Source of the DNA: Gnetum montanum
Lineage: Eukaryota > Streptophyta > Gnetopsida > Gnetales > Gnetaceae
Reading direction: 5' to 3'
Length of the DNA stretch: 41,113 nucleotides
Assembly: GCA_015680685.1 (NCBI GenBank)
Contig: MNCI01029978.1
Location: forward strand, 437,419 to 478,531
This document shows positions 21,223 to 33,155 of this stretch, piece after piece; within the stretch, counting starts at the first letter, position 1; each line of letters starts with the position of its first letter. A model generated the notes under the pieces. The model worked only from the letters and a program-made list of their open reading frames with translations, had not been told where the DNA came from and ran no database searches. Position numbers and translations under genes: made by a program.

Positions 21223-22569
21223 AGCTATTCAAATGCTTATGCCTTAATTACTATAAACATTTTCTAATTTTAGATTGTTCTTTGTGCTATTTGTCTCTCT
21301 AAAAGCTTAGGCTTGAGTTCTTGTATCCTCATGCATCCCATGCTAATGTTAAAAATAAAGTAAAACTAAATTTTTTTTCTTAAATAAATCAAAAATTTCC
21401 CATTTAAGAACTATGAGGATAAAATTTAAGAGTTTTCTTAAATTTTATTCTCATTAGCATGTTGAGTACTCAAAACCAACCTCCAAGCCTTTATGTTTAA
21501 GATTAATGATGACTAATGTTCTTTAACACGGGTGGTGACCTTAAATCCTAATATACACTAAAGAAAAAATAATACACCATAGTGCCAACTCTTAACAAAA
21601 GGATATTGTCATTATGGCATAGAAGACAAATATTTTTGTCTATGTTTTACTATCAACCAAGGAATTTAATTACTACCCTAAAAATTAATATGGATACTTG
21701 AAAGAAAGTTTGACAGAAACTAAAAAACATTTAAACTTTCAAAGAAAAGCTGTCTGAAATAGGTGAGCAAATGAAAACATAATATGTTAATTAAATATTG
21801 TGTTCATATTGAATTACATGTACACATTTTGCAACTTATATTCTTAAATTAGAGAATTTCATATGTTGTCTCACAGGTAAAAGACCTCTAAAGTAATACA
21901 ACATATTTTTAATGCACTAGTGCTAATAGGTTTAATTAATTGTTACTCATTAAATACTAATGAGACTAAATGTTCCCTTTTTACATATTGTTTTACTTTA
22001 CATACTTACAACTACAAGACAATCCATGGATTTAACATTTCCTATATAAAACTTAACATTCAATATTTCTATTCCTTCTTAACTGTATCATGGGGCTACA
22101 TATGGCATAAACAAATAATAGGATTTGGGACTCTACCTCCACAAATTCCAAAAATTGTAATCTATATTCCCTATAGATAGAACATAAAAGGACTCTTCAT
22201 TGTTATGTGTGTAAAGTGTTTGTATTTTCTAAAATAATTAAAACTTACATGTCTCCTCATATGTTATGTTTTTATTTAAAAATAAGCAAATTCACCATCC
22301 TAACCTTGTCTCAACCAAATGAGATCAGCTATATTTGAAAAAATGTAAATTATGTAGACAAAATTATCAAGTTTCACAAAAATACAGGCACTCTTGCCTT
22401 ATTCCCACAACCCTGATACCTTAGTCATAAGATGAAACAGGCATGTTAAGTTTGAAATATAACATTACAGTGCAAGAAATATCTTTTTCAGAAACAAAGT
22501 TACTACACATAAGCAAGAGTATCAACAACAATGAATAAATATTTTTGTTTTTGATTTCATATGCAACAC
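21223..22569. other. AT-rich 3' flank of the glycosyltransferase pseudogene
   Basis: No gene, repeat family or element end was recognised on either strand. On the minus strand this is the sequence after the exon 4 stop codon and should include the old 3' UTR. Confidence 0.4.
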
Positions 22570-22667
22570 CTAAACTAATTCAATATTATCAAGAATATAT
22601 GTAATCCACTTCTTCTTGTCATTTAAACCTACAAAATGAACCATGAAATCACCTAGGGAGAAAGCAC
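22570..22667 (-). pseudogene. Glycosyltransferase exon 4 (last)
   Basis: After an acceptor-like TGTGTTTTTAG the exon starts GTGCTTTCTCCC. From 22653 a clean frame reads GDFMVHFVGLNDKKKWITYI and ends with TAG at 22570-22572. GDFMVHxxG with a following DDKxxW is the C-terminal signature of the GT34-type fold, where the His and Gly belong to the active site region. Between the exon start (V-L-S-P) and GDF two extra bases shift the frame. The stop follows the motif after about 20 residues, a normal family ending. Confidence 0.8.
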
Positions 22668-24558
22668 CTAAAAACACAATTAGAAAAAAATGGTCAGATA
22701 AAAATAGTCTGTAGAGTATGGTATATTTTTAATTCTAACTGCATCTTAGAAGCCTGCTCATCTAGAAATTAAATTAAAACTTAAGCATATTGTAGAGATA
22801 ATTCTAGGACAGTTCTACTAGCCATCAGACTGCATGGAGCCTCAACTTTACAATAACAATAATTTATTTGAATAAGTATGCATATGTAAGATAACTATTC
22901 AAACAGGAACAAATATGCATCCAGTGCATATAATTTGCAAACTGGCTCTAAGAAAATGAGTGTGTGCTAATTTGTATTAAAAATTTAGATCTGAGAGCAT
23001 GCTCTTCATTAGCTGCTGGCACCCACCATATTTAAAAAAAGTTCATCAAGGCTCAAGTCTTATTTATGGCTTACAGTGTAAAATCAGATATCTGAAGAAT
23101 TCTATTGTAAGTGATAAACATACAAAGTTAAAATACAAGATTAAAAAATAGTATAAAACAAATAATTCATCAATTTTACAAATAGATGGAGGTATTAATA
23201 ATGATATAATAAATCAATTTGGAATATAGCTGCAATTGAGGAAAGCAACTAGTATGCTTTATGATAAAACAATCCCAATTAGATCAAAGGGAAAAATGTA
23301 GACAATGGTAATTAATTTGTATAGTGCAGAATTCTTGGTGAAAAAGAAACAATAAGGAAGAGAATGTTGAAATTTATGTTAAGCATCACAAGTTGGAAAA
23401 GAAATAGTAATTCTCAAGCCAAAGTAAGTCTAGGATTAGCACATATATATGATAAAATGAAAAAGAGTTGCTTTTCGTGATTTGGTATATCTAGTATAGA
23501 TGGACAAATGCACTGATCATAAACAAGTTTATTGGCTAATTTGGTGGGATAGTACTGATGAAGGAGATCAAAAAGTTGGGATGAATTCACTTTTAGGAAT
23601 GTTAATGAAATCAAGACATTGGAAACTTCATCCTGAAGTCTTATGTGGACAAAAGTATTCATAGTAAACTATTAGCAGATCATGGAAAATTCATCATATT
23701 CCTAGTTGAATTTAAAGCAAAACCTATTAGAGAAAAATGATAATATTAGGGTTTTTTTATAAAATGTTTACTATAATTGTTCAACTCAAGCATACAGGTG
23801 TCAAAAAAATTTCTCCATAGGAGATGCATTTGAATTGTGACTTTCATATGATAGAGTAGATAAGATGTTTTTATTTAGATCACTTCATTCATCTATATGG
23901 GATAGATAGATTTGACTTGCAACAATTTCTAGAAAGAGTTACCAAGATTGATAGAGCTAAAATCAATGTCTTATAGTAAATTTTTTACTTTATTAATATT
24001 TTAGTATAACATTTTGCACTCAAAATTTGCTTCCTTGTATTTTTATGTTATCAACTAGATATCAGTAATTAGAGCTTTTGTACCTTATCATTGGCCACAA
24101 AATACAGATATCCAAGTATTCATCAAAAAACAATTACGTAAATGGTTCTTAAATACAATGACATGAACTTACAAAAACACTGATTTAAAATTTTTCTAAG
24201 CAATAAAGTACCATCCATAACATCAAACAAATCCATGTCTGCAATCTAGCACTTAGTGCCTCCCAGGCAAGAGTATGTATGACTTAACAATTTGCTTAAG
24301 AGGGATAAAAACATTCCCACACAATCTATATTTGATTTTAAGTAATTTCTATTGAAAAGTTATTAATAATACTCATACATCAATGAAACAATGTAAATTT
24401 AAAAATAACATTTCAAGAAATTAGACGTAACAAATAAATAAAATAATAAATAAGTTTGTACTAGTGAAATTACTACTATCCAAATGACATGCAGCATGTG
24501 TAGCTTTCTATGAACTAATAAAAAGAATGAAAAGGCAAGAAGTAACAAAACTTCTCAC
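22668..24558 (-). other. Intron 3 of the glycosyltransferase pseudogene
   Basis: Begins GTGAGAAG and ends TTTTTAG on the minus strand. AT-rich, with no second gene recognised; the 82-codon open frame at 23414-23662 has no family motif. Confidence 0.6.
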
Positions 24559-24793
24559 CTTGCCATAGAGTAGTTATTGAAATAAAAAGAGAAAATGGAC
24601 GATGCAAGGTGTCCAAATATTGGAATTAAAAGCACATCACATCTTAACTATGTGGACATTCTACTTTCATTCATCCATAGGCATGCTTTCAATCAAATGG
24701 TTTAGAGCATCATTGTCTCCACTTTTAGTTTTCCCAAAGGGACAAATGAAGCTAGTTTGCCCCACCAAAGATCTAAGAAATTTTTGCTCCATT
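24559..24793 (-). pseudogene. Glycosyltransferase exon 3
   Basis: Acceptor AAAATACAG at the start and donor GGCAAG/GTGAGA at the end are both good. The frame (the first two bases complete a split codon) reads EWSKNFLDLWW, then one deleted base, then QTSFICPFGKTKSGDNDALN, HLIESMPMDE and, after stops, NVHIVKM and CAFNSNIW, ending LLYGK. SGDNDAL is the family motif equivalent to EQDAL in yeast relatives. Four in-frame stops (TGA, TAG, TGA, TAA) and the single-base deletion inactivate it. Without the deletion the length is a multiple of three after the split codon, so exon phase is consistent. Confidence 0.85.
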
Positions 24794-26285
24794 CTGTATT
24801 TTGAATGAAGAAAATTCATAAATAAATATAAAAATCTCTGGCTTAGATAAATTTCATGCTATAGTTTGGAAGTTCAATCTTATATAAAATTTTATGGCAT
24901 ACAAATGTCTTGTTGATGCCAACATCACCCATGCTAAACATGGGGCCATCATCAACAAGTATAATCCCTTGGCACTAAGCACAAAGAAAGTTAATTTGTA
25001 TAAGCATATCTTGGGGCCCAATTCATAATGGCGAGCTTGTGGTGGCAATTACATTGCTATACCATGATGGCATGGACGTAATAACTTGGGTGATGTCGAA
25101 TGTGGGTTATGTAATGGCCCGAGTGGTGGACATAATAGTTATAATAATGATGGGAGTTATGTCCAACCCTAATGGTGGGTGTAACTGACAATGTCGATGG
25201 TGGAAGTTNTCAAAGACAATCTCCCTCTCTCTATAGATTCGAATCAGTGACTATAGCAGGGTTCTCTCTTCTTCCTCTCTTTGGCAATGATGAAGATGCA
25301 ATAGGCAGCCTCCCTAGGTTTTCTACCACCAATGGTAGGTTGTGTGGTAGGTGACAGTGAGGCACGTGGTGGTGGAACACTGGACAAATCTCTCTCTCTC
25401 TTCCTCTTTTTTAGTGCTAGTGTGGTGTCAAATGACAAGATATCAGTATAAAACCTCCCTTTCTTTGTAGATTCAAATTAGTGACTGTAGTAGGGTTCTC
25501 TCTTCTTTCTTTTTCCATCAATGGTGAACTTGCAACAAGGGCCCTCCTTGGGTTTTCTTCCACCAACAATAGGTTGTGTGGTAGGTGACAAAAAGGCACG
25601 TGGTAGTGGAACACTAGATAGATTTCTCTCTCCTTTTTCTTTTTGGACTGCACATGGGACAATGGATGCAAGTGTGCACAGCAGCATACAGTAAGTGACT
25701 CATTGTGATTGTCCCTAACCAGGCAGTTTCTTCTTCTTAGTAGCTTTCGTGTTTCATTTTTCTTTCTCCCCATCTACCAACGGTAGACAATGATAGTAGG
25801 AAATCTCTCTCAATGATGCAAGATCTAGCTTCTTCTCTATCCCTCTTTAGGTGGTGATTGCAGTCTTCCTACCCAATAGTGAACACCATTGGAAACAAAA
25901 AACTAGCAACATTAACGAGGTGAGGGAAAATTTAAATTTTCTTGCTACCTATAGTGTTTTCATGAAGTCTTGAATTTCAAGACACTTGTTTAATTTGAAT
26001 TCTCCAAACTTTTCAATTTAATTTATTTCATTTTGAAACATCACATGGCCCTCTTCACCTGATACTATTCCTAGGTTTCCATACCCATACAAGAGGCACC
26101 CTAGGCAATAGTCTTCTCAAACAAGCTTTTCCCCAAGTTTTGGTGTGACCAAAATTTATGCATCAACATGTCTAAAACTAAAAATATTGTTATTATATTC
26201 TGAATCTTTCGCATCTGTTGAACCAATTCAGTTTCAACTACTATCTTTTACATTGTTATGAATTATAAGATACAAGGCATTCCAC
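24794..26285 (-). other. Intron 2 of the glycosyltransferase pseudogene
   Basis: About 1.5 kb, containing a 234-bp tandem duplication (25222-25690) and GT-rich imperfect repeats (about 25040-25200). No gene recognised. Confidence 0.55.
25222..25690. repeat. Tandem duplication, 234-bp period
   Basis: Copy 1 (25222-25455) and copy 2 (25456-25690) share GATTC-AAT-AGTGACT, GGGTTCTCTCTTCT, GGTTGTGTGGTAGGTGAC and GGCACGTGGT. The minus-strand frame is open in both copies (25244-25438, 25478-25687), reading LSSVPPPRASLSPTTQP in one and LSSVPLPRAFLSPTTQP in the other. This may be chance conservation of a young duplication. Confidence 0.85.
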
Positions 26286-26447
26286 TTCATTGAAGAAAGG
26301 TATACCTACATTGACACCAATGACATCCTTTGTCAACAAAATGCTTGGCATTTCATCATAGTCAAGGTTTCCTAGAATGGAATACAAAACATATTCCAAA
26401 GTAACATCTCTATTTGTGATAAGAGAATCCTACAATGTCATGCTCTA
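26286..26447 (-). pseudogene. Glycosyltransferase exon 2
   Basis: From 26429 an undamaged frame reads DSLITNRDVTLEYVLYSILG, NLDYDEMPSILLTKDVIG and VNVGIPFF, ending near 26286. In relatives this follows VFWNDA, which would carry the DxD metal-binding Asp pair; here the first six codons are garbled (about 26430-26447, with a stop and a one-base shift). ILLTKDVxGVNxGxFF is a conserved strand-loop of the family. The donor side is unclear: GTGGAA at 26285 is a weak donor and does not give the phase needed by exon 3 without one more base. Confidence 0.8.
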
Positions 26448-27584
26448 TAAACATTAAAGTATGATTTTACAATATACAATTCTCTTTAGCTTTTCTTTAA
26501 AGAAGTATAAACATTTGTGAGGCCAAAGAAGAAATTTGATAGAATAACATGACTTTCTTTCTTGGAGATGAAACATTCTTTTTGATGCTAAGGTAAGTAC
26601 AGTACTGATTAGGAATCAAAATATGATTTAATATATTTGTCCCTAGTATAAAATTGATGTGAAGTTAAGATGCAAGCATCTATTTTGCAGAGTTCATTTT
26701 CAACCATTAATCAAAATATACAAGTCCCAATCCTCGAATGGTCTCACTCTATAGGACTATTAGTTTTGCAAAAATGCTAATCTCCTCCAAAACCACTTAT
26801 CATCCAAAATTGATGATAATCAAAAGTTGAAACAGAAAAATTAAAAAAAGAAGTTAAATGAGCTAAATTAAAATGCTTAAAAATTACCTTTCAAAAGAAA
26901 ATAAAACCAAAACAAAACAAAAAAGGATTGATTAATGCACCTAAAACTCTAACAGTAGACACAGATGGATGGGATGATGTTTTAAAGAAAACCAAGGATA
27001 ATTATCAAATTACAAGTACATAGGTAAACTATATATTTCATTAATGGAGCTGTAGAATGATCTTTAGCATATATGCAAGTTGGTTACGTAACAAGAACTA
27101 TGAAAGTTATGGTCTAAGAAAGGAAAACATTTTAAATAGAACACATAGAATGTAATCAATTAAATTTAGAAAAAGTTCAATATCTTATAGCTAATATCTT
27201 AATCAAATTTCACAACTTAATTAGTGACCTTTTTAGCATATGTAGTTAACTTAGGATAAAAACTTTAAGGTAGATTCAGGCTAAGCAGGGTTATGAGTTC
27301 TTTAAAATGACCATCATGTTTTTGGTAGTTATTTGTGAGTTTATGAGTGATTATTGGAAGGTCAAGTATAAATTTTCTTGTAAAATTTTGTACAATGTAT
27401 CATTGCTTTTGTAGAAGAAATATTTTTTTTGCATAAGATAAATGTATTACCCACTAAGACCCAGTAAAGTAAATTTTAGTTTCAAATTCAATTTCATTTT
27501 TTAAAAGAAGTTGAAAATTTACAACAAATAACATTTATATCTATATCCTCCTTATATCCTATATGTACATTTTAATGACTTTAA
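26448..27584. other. Intron 1, left part, unassigned
   Basis: AT-rich, with A-rich runs near 26840-26925. No gene, repeat or element end was recognised. Confidence 0.4.
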
Positions 27585-28075
27585 ATTCAACATTCTCATT
27601 CTATTGCATTTCTTTTAGTTTGTGTGTTATCTATCTATGTCTTCTCAAATGCACATAATATTAATGTTCCTAAGTAACTTAGTTGTGGGTTATCTAACCT
27701 TGCCTACCCAATGCACCTACAACACCATGTTTTTGGCTTTAGCATTTAATATTTGGACATTGATAGCCTACTATGGTTATCATCATGCCTTTAGCTTTTA
27801 AATTCTACATTCATTTTATACCTCATTTCCTTTAAATTCTACATTCATTTTGTACTTCATTTCCTTGAGTTTGTTTCTTATCTATCTATGCCTTCTCAAA
27901 TGCATTATAGTCCTTGAGTGGTTTTGTTGAGTGTTATGTGGCCCTACTAACCTAATGCACCCTTGACACCATGTTTTTGGTTTTAGCTTTTAGTAGTATC
28001 ATGAAAGTCATGGCTTAGCTTTTAGTATTGACAAATTAACAACCTAGTATCATGATAGTTAGTGAGACATTACTT
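27585..28075. repeat. Diverged tandem duplication, about 250-bp period
   Basis: TTATCTATCTATG followed by CTTCTCAAATGCA occurs at 27628 and 27878. The copies also share CTAATGCACC/CCAATGCACC and ACACCATGTTTTTGG. A small extra repeat (TTTAAATTCTACATTCATTTT) sits at the joint. It lies within intron 1. Confidence 0.7.
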
Positions 28076-28121
28076 GGCTAGAACATGTGGTTTGTAGTTT
28101 GCTAGTCACATGTTTGATCCC
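28075..28121 (+). repeat. Possible tRNA-derived SINE head (Pol III A and B boxes)
   Basis: TGGCTAGAACATGTGG (28075-28090) resembles an A box and TGTTTGATCCC (28111-28121) a B box, spaced about 36 bases as in tRNA genes. The cloverleaf does not fold well, so it is not a tRNA gene. No 3' tail or target duplication was identified. Confidence 0.3.
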
Positions 28122-29342
28122 AAGGGGCTATGATGAGATAATTATCAACTTAAAAGCCAAGTAAAAATACATATGTTTGCTAAGGGTGCTAGAAAAACTT
28201 TTTAAACAATATTCACCCCCAAGATATATAATCAAATTATCACTTTATAACTCATCATTACTTACCATAATCAAAACCCATAACTTGAATCTTCCAAGTC
28301 AAGATTCTTACAATTAGGTTAACACCTCATTGTTTATATATGTTTATTGTACATAAAAGCCCTAAATCAAAGGTTTGATTACAATAGACAAGGCTAAGTC
28401 ATAGGCCATAAGGAACTTGCTAGGAGGAGGAGCTATAAAGAGTATATCTACACTATGATGACAATAAATAGTTTTGCAGCTCGCACCATGATGATGACTA
28501 GTTTGAACAAGTTTGTACACTATGATGATGATGGATAGCAATTCATTGTTTATATTCCTTTATGAATGATCAATTTAGTAAATGTACATCATAATGATGG
28601 GAAATTTTGTGAATGAAAAGTGATTCAAGTGGCTAGCCCATTATCTAAGTCATTTTCAAGGTAGGGTCCAATAAAAACTATTTGAGTATACGGATCATCA
28701 GTTAGAGGTTCAATGCTCATCCCCATCAAGGTAGCATTCTTGGAGGTTCAATGCTCATCCTATTAAGGTGGGTTCCTCAAATGGTAGTGATGAGAGAAAA
28801 CAAAAGCCTAATCTCTTTTGAATGGCTACACCTAGACTCAAATTTACATCTTACAGCTTGAGAAACAAACATCTTACCATCACTTCAAGTAATGGTCCCT
28901 TTGTAAGGATGGTGCTGGAACCCTAAAGGTCTTGAAATTTCCTTCCATGTAATTCTAAATTGCAACCTTGTACTCCATAGTATTTGTAACTACTGATCTA
29001 TAAACTAAAACAATCTTGACCCTTATCCAACCAACTTTAAGAAAAGAGAAAATATAAAATTAATAAAAATTTTGCTTTATTAATGTCATGTGTAGGGTAG
29101 AATGAGAATCAAACCCATGACCTTCGCTATACCAAAGTGAAAACATACAGTAGTTCTGCCTGACTCTATCTACACTTCGTTGATGCTGAAACCAACAACC
29201 TCGACTATACAAAAGTGAATATTGTACAACTTATCTACAGACTTGCCTTGCAAATTGTATCTTATCGATAGTGAAACTATCCTAACTTGAAAGAGTTTGA
29301 CCAATTCTACATAAGCATTTTTAAAATATTAGATTGACTTGT
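28122..29342. other. Intron 1, part left of the inserted retrotransposon
   Basis: No gene recognised. A short direct repeat AGGTTCAATGCTCATCC occurs at about 28707 and 28745. A B-box-like GGGTTTGATTCTC (minus strand, 29104-29116) lies in a twice-repeated 40-bp motif (TATACxAAAGTGAA). Confidence 0.4.
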
Positions 29343-29347
29343 AATAG
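29343..29347. repeat. Target-site duplication AATAG, left copy
   Basis: Directly before TGATGAGCGG, the end of the LTR, and matched at 38192-38196. Confidence 0.9.
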
Positions 29348-30198
29348 TGATGAGCGGCGAGGTACCCCTATGTTCAACCATACAAATACGAGTGTGCATG
29401 CACGATCCGGTCAAACTCCATGGATGGACTAGTTGTAGCACCTAGATAGTTATATGTTGATTACAATTTTCTATCTTTCCACCTGGACTAGTATTTGCTT
29501 TGTTATGTATGGTTTAGTCCAAAGTGAGGTGTATGATGTGATCCCTACTACTATGCTACTCCTAAGGACAATAAGTGGTAACTTAATTAAACTAATGGGC
29601 AATAGGAAATAAGATCTAAGCTAGCCTAAGTGTGATAGCCATCCATCCCTAATCATCCATACATATCTTGGACTTTGTGTACTACTTCTGGGATTACCAA
29701 GCATATATTACTCGAAGCACTACTCAATACACTACTGGGTTACCATGTAGTTACACTTAAATGTTTCTGATTAAGGTGTACTCATTCCATGTTAATAACA
29801 GGAATAGTAAATGATGATAAAAGAAATATTAACTAAGAAAATAGTAATAAATAATAAATAATTAAAATAAATTAAAATATAATTGAATGCTGCAATGATG
29901 GAGTAATCTTGATCTTTATTACCGATTGTGTGCATGTCCAAGTACATCACACTTAAACAAAGGTTTCGTACAATTACAAGCATCACACTGTGGGCATGCA
30001 CTTGGAAGGAATACTAAAAGTGACTATAAGGAAAGAAAAGAATTTCTAACTCTCTAAAAACTAACTGTTATCTCATTGTGCACCTAAGTGTTATATTTAT
30101 AGGCTAACATAAGAATCATGATATCGTGTATACGATATAATTTCCAGGTTGCAATATTACGTACCTAATATTAGGGCCTAGCAAATTATGACTCATCA
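29348..30198 (-). repeat. 3' LTR of the intron-1 element (851 bp)
   Basis: On the minus strand it starts TGATGAGTCATAATTTGC and ends CGCCGCTCATCA. TATAAATA box at 30094-30101. Unlike the 5-kb element it has no 14-bp U3 repeats. Confidence 0.9.
30094..30101 (-). promoter_or_regulatory. TATA box of the 3' LTR
   Basis: TATAAATA on the minus strand, in the same place as in the other three LTRs of the family (38108-38115 in the 5' LTR). Confidence 0.55.
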
Positions 30199-30389
30199 TA
30201 CACCCATGACTGAATAAAAACTCATCCTTAAGTCAAATAAAATAAGGGATAAGTTCATTCGATTACAAATGGTGGATAGGTATGGGATTATTGAATGACC
30301 ATGGACTATTTCATGTCATAGTGTGGAACTAAACAAAACAAAATCTAGACACCAACACAAAATACAAAATTTGTAGAACTCATGTGATT

Positions 30390-33155
30390 CCTAGTGGTGG
30401 TGGCTCCTCCATGGGCACATTTCCTTTATCCCATGCTCTAGCCTTCTTAAATTGATACCTTTGAAGAAGTTCCTGAAGTTTTTCCTCCTCTATTCAAGGA
30501 TGATGAGAAATCCATGTTGATGTTCCCATGTTTGATGGAGTCAACACTTCCCATAGACATCGTAGTTGTAAGAACATTTGATTAGCCTTGACATACCATG
30601 CTGCAAAAAATTGTCGTTCCTCCTCATAGGCTCTAGCATTATCTTTGAGTTCCTAATAATCTGTTAGCTGTTGAGCTAATTCTGCTACTACATCTTTCTA
30701 ACCTTGGTAGCTAGCCTTTACCACCTCTAATTTAGAGTTTTCTATTTCTAATTTTTGCAATGTCTTCTTATGTTCCACAAACTCTTTCTCATATTTAGCA
30801 TAGGTGGTAGCTACCTGCTTCTTGAGCTCAGTTCTCAAGTTCCCTGCTATTAACATGGCTAAGTTGGCATAACATAGATTTTCCAATTCCATGTATTCTT
30901 TAAGATCTTGGATCTGCAGGTCCTGGCTTTTCAATTCTACTTGGTTGACAAAGTCATAAGTGTCCAATATGGCTCACTAGTTAGTTTTTTGAGCACTGAA
31001 AGAATTAATGTGGGCCTTAGCCATATGGATCTCCTTTTCAATGATTTCCTTGTACATTCCCACCTAGTCATGAAAGTTTTCTTTTAACTTCTCTGCTTTT
31101 TAGCCTCATTTTTCCATGCACTTATTTCTATGGTCGTCTATTGTCAAATTGCGTAGACCTCCTCCATGAAGAGGGTTCTATTCTCCATGGCCAAGCAATT
31201 CATGTCTTGGTTGACTTGAACTAGTTGTTCTTGCATTTGTTAGAAACTTTCTTTGAGAATGTTCTTCTATTTCTCAACTATTATCAACCAAAGATTTTCA
31301 GTAGCAAGTAAGTTATTTTGCTCTTGTAAGGCCTTGAGAGCTTTAGCATATGCATATGTCTGGGATTATGCCTTTGAAGCATCCCAATTAGCCTATTCCT
31401 TTTCCCTTACCACCTTTTTGTTTTCTTCCAATAATTTATTCAATTTCTTGATTGTAAAAATGTCTAATTGGTTGGCTACAATAAATTGAGAAGGATCCTA
31501 TCATTCAGCTTGTAGGGCGACTCGCTTTTCTTGCAATCTTTGCAACTCTCCTTCCACGTGCTCACCCTTAACTTCAACCATGACCAATTTTCCTTTGGTG
31601 GAAATGAGGTCTAATTATGTTGTAGTGACATCTTGGGGAATGTCAAACAAGGATGTCATAACTTGTCCTATTTGCAGCAAGCAATCCAAATCATCCTCAT
31701 GTTCCGCAGGAGTCATTGAGGGACCAGCCAAAGCTTGAGCATCACGTGCTCCTATGAAATCTATCGGTGGTACAACAAGAATGTTAGTTGATTCTTTGAT
31801 GTGGTCTATTACCACCTTTGCTGTGCCTATGACATTCTTGATGCTGCATGACCACCACTATGGCTCCTTCACTAGTTTCCAACCTGACCTAGAAAGATGC
31901 AACATTCCCAAATATCTACTAAGACCACTAGGACTCTCCTCCTGAAATTAATGAAATATGTTCACTCGCAAGGTCAATCAAAACAATGGGTTGTACGACA
32001 TCATCAATGACCCTGAATAAGTTTTTAGCATCACGACTTCCCCAACTGACCGTCTCAATGATTGTTTAGAGATGACTGATAGACAGTCAATAGTCTTGTT
32101 GCAGCGATGGCAATTGCTGGACTTACTAGCTTATGGGCTATGTGCTAGGCCCTACTTCTTATTGTTGGTTGGGTCTTGCTGTTTAAGGCATAGTGGGGCC
32201 AATCATTTTTTTTCCTCTCATTCTATTTGCTCATCAACATCTTTCCTAGGTGCTGGTAGTTTGAGTAATCTAGCATATGAAGCATTTTGGGCTCTTCTAG
32301 GAACATCATTTGTGTAGCCCAAGATCTCAACACATCTACATAGCTTCTTGATAAGACAAGGGAAAGGCAAAGCAAGATTCCCTATCTTCCTTTCTTCAAA
32401 TCACCTTAATATCTCCATTAGATATAAATGGGGTAGATTCGCATTAAATTTTTCCATCAAAATTGCACTGCCCCGCATCACATAAGTAGATAATCTATTT
32501 AAACTGTTGGTGGAGAAAAGGTGATAAGTGTTGATCTTAAAGTAAATCCTCTCCTCTAGGGTTAATTCTCCGTAAACTTTATTCTCTTTTTCGTAGGCCT
32601 GTTTCAACCATAATTTCCTTATGTCTATATTTAAGAGAGTGGATAAATGAGTAACTTTTGATCCCTCGTTTGGAAGATTTAGGACTTCTACAGTGGCTTT
32701 TGCAGAAAAATCAATGGAGACACCACCTACATTGGCAACGATGCCCTCCTCTTTGCCATGCCATAATTGATGTGTGATGTCCAAGTACCAATCACCACTC
32801 TTTGAGAGGATGGACCATAGTGGAGATGTCTTCAGTTGAGTCTTCACTAGTTTAGGGGTGAATCAATGAAAGGCCCAAAATTAATCTCCACTATCACAAC
32901 TGCAATGGTGGGCTTCTCTCGAATGGCTTGGAGACACTCAAGGGACAACGTAAGATGTTGCCTTGGTTCTGAGGCTCTAACTTCGCCACCTTCTACATGG
33001 CCAGAGTGCACTATCACAGGGGTTTCTTCATGGATGCTAAATGATTGTGCCTCCTACTCTACATGTTCTACTCAAGGTTTCTAGCCTCTACCTCCTCTCA
33101 GGTGTTTAGTTGCACCTTGAAAAGGTCCTCCTTACTGTCCTCTTTTAGGGGCCAT
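30390..33155 (-). pseudogene. ORF2: coiled-coil protein of the non-autonomous element, function unknown
   Basis: The ATG at 33155 follows TGTGATTTCAG, an acceptor-like sequence, and gives MAPKRG. The frame can be followed, with stops and a few shifts, to a Pro-rich end (NVPMEEPPPLGIT) near 30390. The N-third includes an open 148-codon part (32401-32847) with LSKSGDWYLDITHQLW, ATVEVLNLPNEGSK, LTLEERIYFKINTYHLF and FNANLPHLYLMEILR, of the kind found in plant proteins labelled putative transposon proteins. The rest is rich in Glu, Lys, Leu and Gln with heptad spacing (for example 30698-30967: LRTELKKQVATTYAKYEKEF, KKTLQKLEIENSKLEVV), a probable coiled coil. No enzyme motif was found. Confidence 0.7.

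Noticed and set aside
23414-23662. 82-codon minus-strand open frame considered as a further glycosyltransferase exon
   Set aside because: No match to any expected part of the protein; exon 3 and exon 4 are already contiguous in the family sequence.
29104-29155. Second tRNA-like element (B box GGGTTTGATTCTC, minus strand)
   Set aside because: No A box at proper spacing and no cloverleaf.
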